Shown piece by piece: positions 33,261-44,426 of a stretch of 64,000 bases of DNA. The position numbers were made by a program, and so were the translations under genes. The DNA is from Agapetus fuscipes (taxonomy: Eukaryota; Arthropoda; Insecta; Trichoptera; Glossosomatidae). The notes beneath the pieces are model-generated. The model saw only the letters and a list, made by a program, of their open reading frames with translations. It was not told the origin of the DNA and did no database searches. Each line of letters starts with the position of its first letter. The first letter of the stretch is position 1. The stretch lies in contig OX637338.1 in assembly GCA_951799405.1 (NCBI GenBank), positions 3,720,001-3,784,000 of the forward strand, read 5' to 3'.

Positions 33261-34891
33261 TTTTATATAAAACACCATTAGAAGAAACATGGTATCTTCC
33301 TAAGAAAAAATCACGAATTGTAACGTTTTTTTCACCAATTTTCCAAATATTTTTTTTCTTCTCGTACATACCTACACAAAGGCGTTTAGTGCACGATGGC
33401 CATATTTTTTTTGTATTTTTGAAATCAAGCTAATGTCAAAACAAACATACGTCTATACTTGTTGGTTAAAAGTATTTTTAATTGAACTAGCAATCTTTAT
33501 TTATGGTTAAAAACCTTGTAAAAACTATCAATTCTTTTGATATCATCTGACCACCATCTGACCATAGTGTTAAAGCTTTCTTCTCTTTCTTTTACCCTCA
33601 TAAGGCCTCTACTCTGCTATGATTTTGGTTCACATTTGGTCATTGAATCTGGCAATATGTCCACGTCCACGACTACTTCAGTTATTCCATCATTGTTTCT
33701 AAAGGCTGAAGTTGTTATTGATTATTTTATGTAACGCGTCTTTGTAATTTTATTTATAGATCACAATCAGAGCCCCGAGTATACATCATTGCGCAAATAC
33801 TCAATCACAAGTGTACAGAAAACAATATGTATGTCACACCAACAACCCTACAGAGTGTTTCAGTTTTGATACATATTTCTATTTACTCGATTGTTGCGTA
33901 TTTACGTACGTGATATCTTTTACTCGGAATATAGAGTTGTCACCATCGATATACAGAATTGGATGGGCTAAGAAATCAATCCTTTGAGCATTAGAAATAC
34001 GCTACCCCACTCATCATACAAAAATCCAAATTCAGTCTAGGTATCGGTAAACATGTGTGTCACCTAATTGGAAAAAATATATATAAATGCCAAACTGGGT
34101 ATTTTCTAAACGTGCCAACAAAAGAAAGTAAATGTGTTATAGAACATGGAATAATATTTCACTTAAATCACTACTCTATTCGTTGATAAAATTTATTTTT
34201 CGTTTGTCGACATATTTTGTACGCGAAAATGACAGCCATTTCTAGAACTAGTGATGTTCAAATAAACAGGTACTTGCTTCTTCGAGTATGTAACTTCTAT
34301 GCTTGCAGTAATAGATACTTGTGAAAGTCATCCAGTACACAATGAGGTCGGAACATTTTTGAATTCGGAATTTATCAGATATTTTCATACTTTTAACAAC
34401 ACTAGTAACAAATACCGTTACTATAGTGATTTCATGGGTTTCCATGGTGATATGTACATAGATTGAAGACGGAGTAGAGACACGTTGCTGACATAGAAAA
34501 TAACAAAAGCATTTCATATATCGTGAGCGAGACAGCACTATTAACAATGTATGGTGTCAAAGACGTTGCATCATGTCGATTGGTACTAAATCACATTCAT
34601 AGCCCCTCCATTGAATATACGTCCATGGTTGTCACTATCAATGCCGCGTTCAGTTTGTATTGCAGCGCCTACATAATTTTATATTGAACGTAGATAAGCT
34701 TAATAATATGGTATCTGATATTGAACCACGCAATGTATGAAGAAAAATGTTTGTGATGCCGCCCGGAGTGATAAACCAAGTTGCTTTAAATCAAAAGTGC
34801 AATAAATACATCAGAGAATTTATCAGGAGCATAAAAAACGTTCGTAGATTGCAGGTAGGTATGAAATTTTCAGTGTTTTGTAAATACCTAC
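33261..34891. other. Unique A+T-rich stretch, no gene recognised
   Basis: Several frames of 60-99 codons exist on both strands, none with a recognisable domain, splice context or codon bias. I see no repeats apart from short A+T tracts. Confidence 0.5.
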
Positions 34892-34894
34892 TTA

Positions 34895-35138
34895 CGGTGC
34901 TATTTTTAGACATTTTAGCCGTCCGTTGAGCCCACGCTTTGACAAACTAATGATGCATTTTTATGAAGACCTGTCAATCCAACATGGCCGCAAGTGAACA
35001 GCAGATTAGTCTTCATACAAATATTACCATAATTCGGTAGGTAATAATGACCGTGGTGATGAGACTCTCAGCCAAGGCATCGTTAGTTTGTCAAAACGTG
35101 GGCTTAACGGACGACTTAAATGTCTAAGAATAGCCCCG
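34895..35138. mobile_element. PIF/Harbinger-like MITE, TTA target site
   Basis: Terminal inverted repeats of about 50 bp: the left arm begins CGGTGCTATTTTTAGACATT and the right arm complement begins CGGGGCTATTCTTAGACATT. Both continue into GTCCGTT(G/A)AGCCCACG. It is flanked by TTA on both sides (34892-34894, 35139-35141), the Harbinger-type duplication. The centre pairs TGAAGACCTGTC with GTCTTCATAC-like sequence. A second, larger copy is at 37188. Confidence 0.88.
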
Positions 35139-35149
35139 TTAATGTATTG

Positions 35150-35870
35150 TTATGTAAATAGCAAATACACATAAATATTTAGGTAGGTATATCATTTATA
35201 GCTGATGAGAGTTCTATTTGAGTACGATTAATTATTATAAGTACCTAGGGTAAAGAGATATTCATAATTATGTACTCGAAACTTTTAGAAGACCGTTCTC
35301 TCGAAGGTTCCAGAAAAATTGACCTCTAGCAACTACTATCGCTGGAGTATAAAAAGCCGCGAACGGCTTGCAGGAGTCAAGAGACAGTCATCATACGACA
35401 CTCTACTATTAAACACAAAATACATACGTATAAGTGAACCTTAACTATAATAATCTATAATCTAAAATCTAAGTTGCAAGGATATATTCATTTAAAGCTC
35501 TCAGATGTATGCCCACAAACTAACAAGTGTAGTTCGCGCTTACAAATGCTGAATGTGTACTTACAAATAAAATCCAAACCTCAAATGAACATAAGCCCCA
35601 CAACTTTTGCCGACCTTCCCTGAAACAGGGGTGACATTGGCAAAGTGAACCATTTTTTACAGTATGGGTGGTCAGCCTCATACCAACCTATAAGTCAAGG
35701 AACCATTCTGTAAAATAAATAAATGTGAATTGTAAAAAATAAATATAACTGTAAAAATAAATCTAGTGTGAAATAAATACTCTAAAAGAAGACCAGTATT
35801 TTGATTTCCAAAATATTTGAACCCGAAAAACACTACAGTATATTAGAAATGTAGTCATTTCTTAGGCCCT
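35150..35870 (+). mobile_element. Solo LTR (interrupted)
   Basis: TATA box GTATAAAAAG at about 35348 is preceded by GACCTCTAGCAACTACTATC and followed by GGCTTGCAGGAGTCAAGAGA. AATAAA signals lie at 35717-35785 and the 3' part is AGAAGACCAGTATTTTGATT. The same order occurs on the minus strand at 6472-6760. A ~240-bp retroposon splits it at 35445-35703. No flanking gag or pol is present, so it is a solo LTR. Exact ends are uncertain. Confidence 0.65.
35445..35703 (-). repeat. ~240-bp retroposon nested in LTR
   Basis: Complete subfamily-A copy in minus orientation with an ATAATCTATAATCTAAAATC tail and the 5' end CCAACCTATAAGTCAAGGAA. Confidence 0.9.
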
Positions 35871-35996
35871 GTATTTTCAATGTTAGCATACACATATGAA
35901 TTTAAACTGATAAAAAAGCTACACATATGATAGGCATAAGTGAGTCTTTTTCATTCAGTATAAAGTCACTATGCGAACGTTGAAAATACCGGTCCC
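35865..35996. mobile_element. MITE with GGCCC...GTTAGCATA inverted ends
   Basis: The left end GGCCCTGTATTTTCAATGTT pairs with the right end AACGTTGAAAATACCGGTCC. TTA flanks both sides. Same family as 2675-2812. Confidence 0.72.
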
Positions 35997-36087
35997 TTAT
36001 GAGAGGAAGGTAGGTAATGTGGTGGCGATAATAATAATAATAACATAAGGATGATGTACTTATTTGTCAACGCTGTTTTTTTGTGAA

Positions 36088-36330
36088 TCACACCTCAAGA
36101 GCCCTTGGCGAGCTTGACGTCGCTAAAGAAAGCATCAATTTTAAACAAGAAACAATTGTTGGATGGGCCTTTAGTAACCGGTCTTTGGTATAGGTATATG
36201 AATTTTTCAACCCAGCGTAGAGCATATTTAAAAATAAGTTTTTTTTTTGTGTTCCGCCGGTATCCGAACTCACAACTTTCCATTTACGAGTCCAAAGTGT
36301 TACCACTAGAGTACGGACCGGCGAGAATAA
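36088..36330 (-). repeat. tRNA-Gln-like SINE, family 1 (CGT variant)
   Basis: Minus strand: head GCCGGTCCGTACTCTAGTGG, ACTCGTAAATGG anticodon region, body GGGTTGAAAAATTCATATAC, 3' end GAGCTCGCCAAGGGCTC-like sequence. Sister of the 4485 copy; together they define a CGT subfamily. Confidence 0.8.
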
Positions 36331-36439
36331 TACTCTACGTTTTTTTTTTTGAAGAATACCTTCTCGTACAAATGATTTTTCCCTGTGTAAATACACAAAC
36401 TCTAAAAAGTTTAAAGATGTTATACTTAATAAATAGGCC

Positions 36440-36625
36440 ATTAGGGACCTTTTTATTTTTACAGGTTAGGAGGCCGGCCTCACACCAACCACTTTCAGTT
36501 GAAGTGAGGGTTTCCCAGCTCCCGGAGGGGGCTGGTTCTCATTTCTTGTGAAGACTGAGTAAACCATGAGATCGAACCCTTGCTCTCGGCATGGAATGCA
36601 AGCATTATACCAAGATACACTGTGG
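36440..36625 (-). repeat. tRNA-derived SINE, family 2
   Basis: Minus strand: head CATTCCATGCCGAGAGCAAG, GGTTTACTCAGTCTTCACAA, GAACCAGCCCCCTCCGGGAG, ACTGAAAGTGGTTGGTGTGA, and a CCTGTAAAAATAAAAAGG tail. Confidence 0.85.
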
Positions 36626-36649
36626 AATTCCTTTTCAAATATGTAACTG

Positions 36650-37000
36650 TACTGTAACTGTAACTGTAACTCTGTCGCCATTCCGCTAGGGGTGGCCAGA
36701 GCCTCTGCAGAGTTGCCTCCATTTTTTCCTATCCTTACATACCTCTTTCGATTCCTTCATATCCATCACGTTTTTCATGCATTTTCTTCTTTTACTCTCA
36801 CTTTGTATATCCCATTCTTTCACAATCTCAACAATCTGATCACTCCATACTTTTCTCGGTCGTCCCTTCCCTCTTTTTCCTTTCACACTTTATTTGTATA
36901 CATACTTTGTCAGTCTATCATCATTCATTCTTTCCACATGCCCAAACCATCTCATCGCATTCTTTTGTACTTTAACTTTCACATCCTCTTAAAAAAATAA
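36650..37000 (-). pseudogene. 5'-truncated LINE, C-terminal ORF fragment
   Basis: The minus strand has a short frame (36886-36686) reading KGKRGKGRPRKVWSDQIVEI and then MKESKEVCKDRKKWRQLCRG. This is a basic RGRPR plus D-R-x-x-W-R-x-L pattern characteristic of the end of LINE reverse-transcriptase proteins. The 3' UTR includes CTCTGGCCACCCCTAGCGGA and ends in a (GTTACA)n tail at 36650-36670, as expected for target-primed insertion. Only about 70 codons remain. Confidence 0.82.
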
Positions 37001-37068
37001 GTCATATTCAGAACTTAAAATGAAAATCTGCTTTTTTCCACTGATTTATTGAGTATTTATTTGCGAAA

Positions 37069-37099
37069 AAACGTTTTCAGGATATTGCGCCATCTTCAG
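37069..37099 (-). ncRNA. Hammerhead-like ribozyme core (degenerate)
   Basis: Minus strand: CTGAAGA, a 14-nt stem II region with only partial pairing, GAAA, then ACGT and TT. It shares the GAAA-N4-TY layout with the loci at 38528, 49198, 50622 and 52752. It is probably a decayed copy. Confidence 0.3.
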
Positions 37100-37187
37100 T
37101 CTCTTATTTACATATAGGTATAATACAGATGTATTGACAACAAATTCTAGCCAACTTATTGAAATCCCTAGGTTAAATAATGCTTTA

Positions 37188-37976
37188 CGGGGATATTCTT
37201 AGACATTTTAGTCGTCTGTTGAGCCCACGCTTTAACAAACTAATGGTGCCTGAGCTGGAAGTTTCATCAGCACGGTCATTCTTACCTACCTTGTCTTGTC
37301 TTGTCTTGTATCCTGCCGCCATTCCTCTAGGGGTGGCCGGTACCTCCACACAAGTACCTCCACTTGACTCTATCCTTGCATACTTCTTTCATCTCATCTA
37401 ATTTCATCACTCTTTTCATGCATGCTCTTCTCTTGTTTCCACTCTGTAAATTCCATTCATTCGCAATGTCACTTATCTGATCTATCCATTCTTTCCTAGA
37501 TCTTCCCCTTTCACGCTTACCTATTACATTCCCTTTTTACACTCTTTTTGTCAGTCGGTCTTCATTCATCCTTTCAATGTGTCCAAACCATCGCATCACA
37601 CTTCTTTGAACTTTCACTTTCACGCTTTCTTTTATTCCGCATTCATTCAGAACCCATTCGTTTCTTACTCTATCTTTCAGTGTTTTTCCTGTCATACCTA
37701 CTTCTCAAATGAGCCATTTCTACGGTGCATACCTTATTTACTTCCATTTCATTCACCGTCCATGACTCGCTTCCATACATCAGGGTCGGCAATAATATAC
37801 AATTGTGTACCGCCATTCTCATTCTTATCTCATCTTCGAATTTTGTTATATTTGTATGAAGACAAATCAGCTGTTCACTTGCGGCCATCTTGGATTGACA
37901 GGTCTTCATACAAATGCATCATAGTTTGTCAAAGCGTGGGTTCAACCGACGACTAAAATGTCTAAGAATAGCCCCC
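37188..37976. mobile_element. PIF/Harbinger-like MITE with nested LINE
   Basis: Same inverted ends as 34895-35138 (CGGGGATATTCTTAGACATT and its complement), flanked by TTA at 37185-37187 and 37977-37979. About 500 bp of LINE 3' sequence lies inside (37290-37790), which accounts for the length difference from the 244-bp copy. Confidence 0.88.
37290..37790 (-). pseudogene. 5'-truncated LINE nested in MITE
   Basis: The minus strand carries RMRMAVHNCILLPTLMYGSE followed by SWTVNE (37825-37765), the VxNxxLLPTLLYGSExW motif found after the catalytic region of LINE reverse transcriptases. It is followed by frame-broken C-terminal sequence. The 3' end has CGGCCACCCCTAGAGGAATG and a (GACAA)n tail (37290-37312), different from the (GTTACA)n tail at 36650. 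Which bases separate LINE from MITE on the left of this fragment is uncertain. Confidence 0.8.
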
Positions 37977-38289
37977 TTAGAACTTTATACTTTATTTAGA
38001 AAATCTTCCTGTATTGTCATATATCTATACATATTTCCCTTTTGTAGTTGCAGGATGTACATATAGTCCTTATGGACATGGACACAAAGGCATATTTTGT
38101 AAAAAAAAGATGATTTGTTATTCGCTCCCCGGCTTATTTCATAAAAACCTTTTGTATGGTAATCAAGGCAGGGGGGGGGCGGTAGGAGGTGGGGGTGAGG
38201 GTGGAAATCGCTTCACAGAATGGGATTTCCAGAGCGGATTAGGGCGGTATTATACGATGAAAAATGGAAAGCAGGATGATACTAGTACC

Positions 38290-38345
38290 TACTCACACAC
38301 ACACACACACACACTAACACACACACTTACACATACATACATACA
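38290..38345 (+). repeat. (AC)n / (CATA)n microsatellite
   Basis: Imperfect CA run followed by ACATACATACATACATC. Confidence 0.9.
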
Positions 38346-38527
38346 TCACTCTGAATTCTACCTATTCTTTTTTTATAGAACACGCCGTGCTGATAAAGTA
38401 ACGTATCCGACAACTTTGAAGAAAAAACATTAGTTTCGATTGGTCTTGAAATGAAAATTACTTTATTGTATTTATTTTAAAAATGAACGTGGTTTTAATT
38501 TACTCCAAAACATTTTTATTTTTTTTG

Positions 38528-38566
38528 GCTCGAATAGTTTCGCCTCAAAAAGGCATCCTCAGGAGC
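38528..38566 (-). ncRNA. Hammerhead-like ribozyme core (best copy)
   Basis: On the minus strand, GCTC is followed by CTGAGGA (38562-38556), then a stem-loop GCCT...AGGC, GAAA (38541-38538), four bases (CTAT), TC, and GAGC. GCTC and GAGC pair as stem I, GCCT/AGGC as stem II. A15.1 and U16.1 leave a minimal stem III, with the cleavage triplet as TTC. This satisfies the invariant CUGANGA...GAAA core of type I hammerheads. Similar minimal forms are known in Penelope-like elements and retrozymes. Activity is untested. Confidence 0.5.
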
Positions 38567-38599
38567 AGTGACGTATTGCTTTATTGTTATGGGCTGTCA

Positions 38600-39057
38600 T
38601 TTCATGAAATGTTGTAAAATTTGTAGAACTTTATGTCTTTTTCAATTTAAACACGAAAACAAGAGTAGGTATTTCTTATTATGCTGATATTATATCAATG
38701 GAATAAAATAGTGTTGAGTTGTATCTATTTTTCTTTAAAAAAATGCCAATTTTCGAAGTGCCGTTTTGTGTATTTACTGAAAGGGCACGGCAGATTCATT
38801 TCATAACCTGAACAAACACGCTTTAAAAAGTATCTAAGCTTTTTTAAAAATAGCAAAAACGAAGCTTTTTTCAAAATCTATCACTAATTTTTTAAGCGAA
38901 AAAAATATATTTAGAAAATGATTTTAAATAAGCCAGTAGTTTATTTTTCTGTACACATTATGTTTTCCTGAAACGCTTGCTGTATTTTTGTTATTCAACA
39001 AATATTTCTTTTCAATAAATAAATCAATCCAATAAGGTATGTTAATTTTTCTTTATG
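38600..39057. other. A+T-rich, no gene
   Basis: Long T and A runs, with no repeat family recognised and no coding signal. Confidence 0.5.
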
Positions 39058-39535
39058 GATTCCTTGACTTACAGGTTGGTATGAGGCAGACCACACACTG
39101 TAAAAAAATAGTTCACTCTATAAATGTCACCCCTGTTTCATGGAAGGTCGGCAAAACTTGCAGTATTTATATTTCTTTAAAGGTATGGATTTTAATTTGT
39201 AGGACCGCATGCAGCGTTTGGAAGCGCAAACTTACACATGCCTATTTGTGAGCATGTCGCACGCTTAATAATAAAGAGCAATAACTCAAAACATAAGAAT
39301 GTTGGGAAATCACGTTTGAAGTTCAGACAACCAGTACCTACAAATTTATGGGATGAAAAAGGCGACCGATGTTTTATCTCGGTCATATTCGTCCAAATTG
39401 AACGGCTGTCGCATTCTACCTATTCTTCTCGCATTGTTCTTGCGTTTTATTACAAAATCTCGATTTTCTCAATTTTTGAGTTATTTCTCTTTATTATTAA
39501 ACGTGCTCCTCTTTGCAACTTAGATTATGGATGTT
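39058..39535 (+). repeat. ~240-bp retroposon split by a MITE
   Basis: The 5' part is at 39058-39255 (CCTTGACTTACAGGTTGGTA through TTGTGAGCATG) and the tail resumes at 39513 (CTTTGCAACTTAGATTATGG). Between them is a MITE, 39262-39512. Its ends TTAATAATAAAGAG...AACTCAAAA and TTTTGAGTTATTTCTCTTTA followed by TTATTAAA are inverted repeats. Confidence 0.8.
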
Positions 39536-39544
39536 TTTTTTTAA

Positions 39545-39700
39545 ATCTTTCTTTGGCCGATACAGCATTTGCTCCAGGCTCTACCTGTGACGGTCCTTTG
39601 TGCCCGCGCCTTTGTGTGCTTTTCCGTTGTATGGAAAAACATCCGGCGAGCCTGTATACCTACTGCGGATTTGCGCGTCCGCCCTCGCAGATTAATTTCA
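39545..39700. other. GC-rich island, possible degenerate exon
   Basis: A sharply GC-richer stretch (GGCTCTACCTGTGACGGTCC, GTGCCCGCGCCTTTGTGTGC, TTGCGCGTCCGCCCTCGCAG) in A+T-rich surroundings. The plus frame reads about 50 codons rich in Cys and Pro (DGPLCPRLCVLFRC) up to a stop at 39703. No family is recognised and no clear splice sites are seen. Confidence 0.3.
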
Positions 39701-39889
39701 AATAATATTTTTTGATGATTCTCATTTCAACGGAATTTTTAATCGACGTCCCGCCCACCTCTACAATTGCAACGGACTTTATTCTATTTTTTTTATTTAA
39801 AAAAAAAAACAATAAAATTAGTAAAGATACAACCTCCAAAAATATTTATGATTATAATTTTGTATTTACAATTTGTAATTCCTTCACTT

Positions 39890-39972
39890 CGCGAACTACA
39901 CGTGTTTGTTTGTGGACATGCATTTGATATGAGCTTTAAGTGTTTATATATCTTTGCAACTTAGATTATAAA
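39890..39972 (+). repeat. ~240-bp retroposon tail fragment
   Basis: Subfamily-A tail: GCGAACTACACGTGTTTGTT, TGTGGACATGCATTTGATAT, ATCTTTGCAACTTAGATTAT. Confidence 0.8.
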
Positions 39973-42900
39973 TTGATATAGATTGACTTGATATAATTAA
40001 AAAAAATGAAAAGTATTATGCAAACTCAATACATATAACAAAATTAAAAAAAAAAAACATACTGTCATATGGAGTGCAATATGGACAGGACAACGTCTAT
40101 TGGGTCAGCTATTTTATTTTGTTTTATTTTGTAAGCCCCATTTCAGGGTCGGTAGGTACATATTTTTTCATCTTATTTAAAAAATACAGATTACATAATA
40201 TAGGTAGGTACTATGCCTACATATGATAAATTAAAAGGAAGAGCTTTCAATCTAGCTGTAAAAAATAATTTATTTACATTAAAAATGTTCAATTTACCAT
40301 GTCCTGAAATCTAAATAAGTTCCTATTGTTTTTTATTTGATTACCCAGATTGGAAAAAAATCAATCTACTTTTCGTAAAAGTAAGTACTTGTGCTTTTTT
40401 AAAAACCGATTAACAATATAGATAAGTTTTCAATAAAGTTACTGTTTTATTAAAAAAACATCAAGGACCTACCCGATGCAATTTTTTTGAGGTACCTAGA
40501 TACCGAGATGTTTTTGTGTACATTTTCATTATACTCGTCTCTGTACTAAATTTTATAGAACTAAGTAAAACAATCCATTTAAAAACACTGTTCTTTTTTA
40601 CTTAATTTATTCATAAACGGCACCTGATAATGACCGTGAGTTATTTAAACCCATAAAAATAAATAAAGTGAAAATAAAACAAAGTTTAACAATAATTCTT
40701 TCAGTTGTATATGATTTAGTAAAGATAAAATATTTATTTTCTCAGCGTTAATACACAAACCATACAAAATATTTTCATTCTATTTTCTAACACAGATAAT
40801 TAGATAGGTAGGTATCTACTGTTTTTTTAGTTTCTACCATTGAATAGTTATGATTTTTTTTTTAACTAGTTGGTACTTTTGATCTTGCTATAAAATTCGG
40901 AAATAAAAAAAATCTTAGTAAAACTGAAATAAATATATTGCACAAAAATGCATCTAGATTTTCATAAGAATATAGTATCTAAGGGATGAGACGTTTGCGC
41001 GCCATTCTCGGTTTTCCTACAAGTGTCCGTCGTTCGGTAGAGTGAGCGAGAATACACGTTGCCAGAGAGAGATGCCATCTGAGGGGGCGGAGCCACAGAC
41101 ACAATAGCTTATCTGGACAATGCGTCAAGGTTTTCAGAAAAAAATTTGTTAAAAAAAATTGCTCAAGTATAAATTAATCAGTAAAAGTTAACGTCTTTGA
41201 TTATGATTTAAGATAGTCGTATTTAAAATAAAATTTCAATAATAGATCAACATTTCCAATTCTTACCTATATTTTTCACTGAAATTCAAAGGAAAGAAAA
41301 AATGTCTTTGTGATGCGTGAGTGCATGTTGAATGAGATCCGCACGTGAATTAACATAGGTATAGAGTTGACGTATAAGATTTTGTCGTCAGCCAGGTTGC
41401 TAGAGAAAAGGAAAATAAATATTTTGTTATTGTGTGTTATATGTGTTTGCTAAGGGTTGCAGTTTCATATAAGACTCACGTTTGACCGCCGAGAAAAAAG
41501 TTACAATTTGCGAGTCCATTAGGAAAGGCTTTAAATGAAAAGTGAAAATGTGTTTTTTTATGTCTTCGATATCCCTACATAATATGTCGATAACTGCATA
41601 TGTATGGACCTACCTGCAGAGTTATAAAAAGTATACGATGAAAATTGAAAAAACCATGTGAGAAAATGACAAGATGAGTCGTTTGGACATTTCAGAAATG
41701 CCTAATATCCATAGAAAATAAAATAAAACAAAAAAGAAATGGATATTTAGAAAAACTGATCTTGGTATAGAAGATATTAAACAGCACCATGATAGAGGTA
41801 ACTTCAATAAATAATTTATTTGGACAGGCAAAAAGAACACTTGTGTTGGTTTGGCAAAAACCCCACGTACTAATTTTGAGAAGCAGCATCAAAAGTAAAA
41901 AAAAATCCACGATGATCGTCGATCTTCGTTAGAAGATGCACTGTAAAAACCAAATTTGAATTGAATTTTCAGTTCGATTGTTTCAATGAACCTTCAAACT
42001 AAAAATTCGCGCTGTTACTGCACTGTTTTTGGGTAAGTAGCAACTAAATTTTATTTATTTTTTCATGTAGTATCTAAGTTTTTATCTGCAAAAAAAATTC
42101 AAAAATTCAGTTTAAAACAAAATTATTTAACAGTTCCGTGGTAGGTGAGGGTCGCAGTAGGGTTAGGGCTATAAATCAAAATCAGCCATTTGCAATATGT
42201 ATGTCCTTATCGAGCATATCACAGAAATAATAAAACCGCCAATAAAACTAATATTATCACTGATAACAAAAACATATTATAATAATAAAACTGCACATTC
42301 AAATGATAATAATATATAACTAGCAAAAATGCAACGTAATTCGATCCTGTCAAACGGGGCGGGGCAAAGATACGCTCCGCCCCTAGCCTTATCAAGCAAA
42401 CAGTCCACACGATTACCACCTCTAAAAGTATTTACCTCAAGGGTTATATTCGTTTGGAGGTATTGATTTCAAGTACGGGAGTCGGGGTATTATCGCGCAA
42501 TGTTTTTTCAAGTCCCAGTCAAGTCGCGCGGCCAACCTAGACGGTCCTCTATGGAGTAAATACAAAGTCGAAAAACATTTTGGAGTACGATTTTTTTTTG
42601 TTGACGTTTCGACGCGATATAAAATCGACCCCTAAAATTAAAAAAATAAATCTAAATATTTTTTTCTTAATTCGCGCAGTAAATTTATTTATTTATACAT
42701 ATTTTGTTTTCTTAAATTATTGTTTAAAAGCCATTGTTGAGGGACTTTAATTTACATTAAAAAATATTTTAAACAATCAGTGAGTTCGTTATTTCAAGTC
42801 AAAATACATTGGCATTAAGTTTTTTGAATTTATGTTCACATTTTCAAAATAAGCTGTGAAATACGTCGGTACCTACCTATTTATTTTATTGAAGGGAATT

Positions 42901-42981
42901 TAAAAAAAAGGATTTTCAAAATGGATATACTGAAACATTCGTGACTTTTTATTGTGGTTCAGACATTGAAAGGAACTGAAA
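39973..42981. other. Repeat-poor region upstream of the candidate exon
   Basis: This is the longest stretch without recognised transposons. It contains two GC-richer patches. One is 40985-41110 (GAGACGTTTGCGCGCCATTC, TGAGGGGGCGGAGCCACAG). The other is 42340-42400, with a GC-box-like GGGGCGGGGC and then CGCTCCGCCCC on the opposite strand. Its A+T-rich remainder has no convincing frame. An initiator-like TCAGT occurs at 42779-42783. These are compatible with, but do not prove, promoter or enhancer function for the downstream exon. Confidence 0.4.
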
Positions 42982-43174
42982 ATGTCTCTTGAAGTGAGTG
43001 CCATGCCGCCCATGCCTCTGGACTTTTCTTTGGGGATGAAAGGCGGGAGGGGGGTAGGCGGGGATGTGACCAGACCTCAGCCATCTGGTGCATCCGCCCT
43101 CGGACACCCAAGGTCCTGCAGCCCGAGACCTCCTGGATCTTCGGCTTTCAGGGTGGTACAACCCAAAGGGAATG
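42982..43174 (+). CDS. Candidate host first coding exon, product unknown
   Basis: The ATG at 42982 has a GAAAATG context and opens a frame of 64 codons. It then reaches a good splice donor, AATG|GTGAGC, at 43175, which would leave the intron in phase 1. The peptide begins MSLEVSAMPPMPLDFSLGMK and continues Gly, Pro and Ser rich (GGRGVGGDVTRPQPSGASAL) to FRVVQPKGN. The GC content is much higher than the flanks, the exon lies in the most repeat-poor part of the window, and no repeat matches it. PLDFSL resembles a weak CtBP-type PxDLS motif, and the low-complexity N-terminus would suit a transcription factor, but that is inference. A partner exon is not visible in the following kilobase. Confidence 0.5.
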
Positions 43175-44224
43175 GTGAGCATTATCAAAAATTTCAACCA
43201 AATTTCATACTTACATTTTTAAAAATAGATTTGTGAAGAGAAATGTAATTTACCAACCCATTCTGCATGGCTACAACCAGGTATTAATATCACCTTATAA
43301 TAATTCATTATTGAATATTTTAATGAATTATCAATTAATAATAACCCAAGGACATCTGTACGTTGTCAATATTGTTCAAAATAGCTTTTATTTGAGTAAA
43401 TTTGATGCTTTAAGTTTACTAATTGTTTGTATTTCTTTTCAAAGATTTACAGACTTACAAATGTGCATAATTATGTGGAAGAAATGCATTTTTTTCAGCA
43501 ATGATTTTTTTCAGTTAGGTAGGTAGGTACTTTGGGTGTTAATTATTTTTAAAATATTTAATTTAACAGTGCTGAAAAACTCATTTTTTTTTTCTTTCAA
43601 CTTAAAGCTGGTTAGCTAAAATGCAACAATAAAGTTATCATTACCTTCAACTGAATGTCAATTCGCAGACATGCCAACCTACACACACAATATTAAAAAA
43701 ATATTTATCTTTGTGTAGTTTTCCATTAGAAAGAGACAGTTTTATTGCATCATACTAGTAGATATTTCACAGGCAGCCCTTATCACGTTCATGATAAGAA
43801 TGCGTAAAAAATATATATTTATGTACCTAATAAACGAATGCTTACTATAATTTGTTTAACTATTGTTAAAAACATATAGGCTAAAAGTACAACGTTATTA
43901 AATGTATTTTTTTGATTTTCTGAAAATATTTCAGTAGGAACCTTTCAATGAAAAACGCTTGCCGACGGAAGGCGAGTGTCTTTTCAGTATAAAGACATTT
44001 TTTCTGAGATGATTTTTTTTTTCAGGATATAAGCAATGAATGTATTGTAGTGATCTATTATTTGTTTGGTTCTCAGGTCAATCGATATAGCCTCCGGAGT
44101 TGTATAAAAGTTGTAATTTTTAATCTGGTTTAAAGTACAGGAAAATATTTCTCAATATTTTAATGTAATAAGTTACATAGAGGTTGAGCATTACATGCTT
44201 TCTATAATCTAAGTAACAAATAAG
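43175..44224. other. Putative intron start; no gene seen
   Basis: A+T-rich sequence following the splice donor. No matching acceptor plus conserved frame is recognised before the pogo element at 44227. If the upstream exon is real, this and possibly much of the right half of the window could be intronic. Confidence 0.35.
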
Positions 44225-44426
44225 TAAGTGCGGCAAATATGGACCACGCGGGTATTATGGCCTACCATGCTTCTTCCCGATTGGCTAATCGCAGGAGTCG
44301 GTAAGACAACGCCGGCGAATCATGTCCTTGCCGGCAACGCTTCAGTCGACCAGCGTCACCGGCAGGTCACGGACGTAGTTGCTGTGTCAACAATTCACTT
44401 TTTCCTGTTTTGGATCGTTATTTTCG

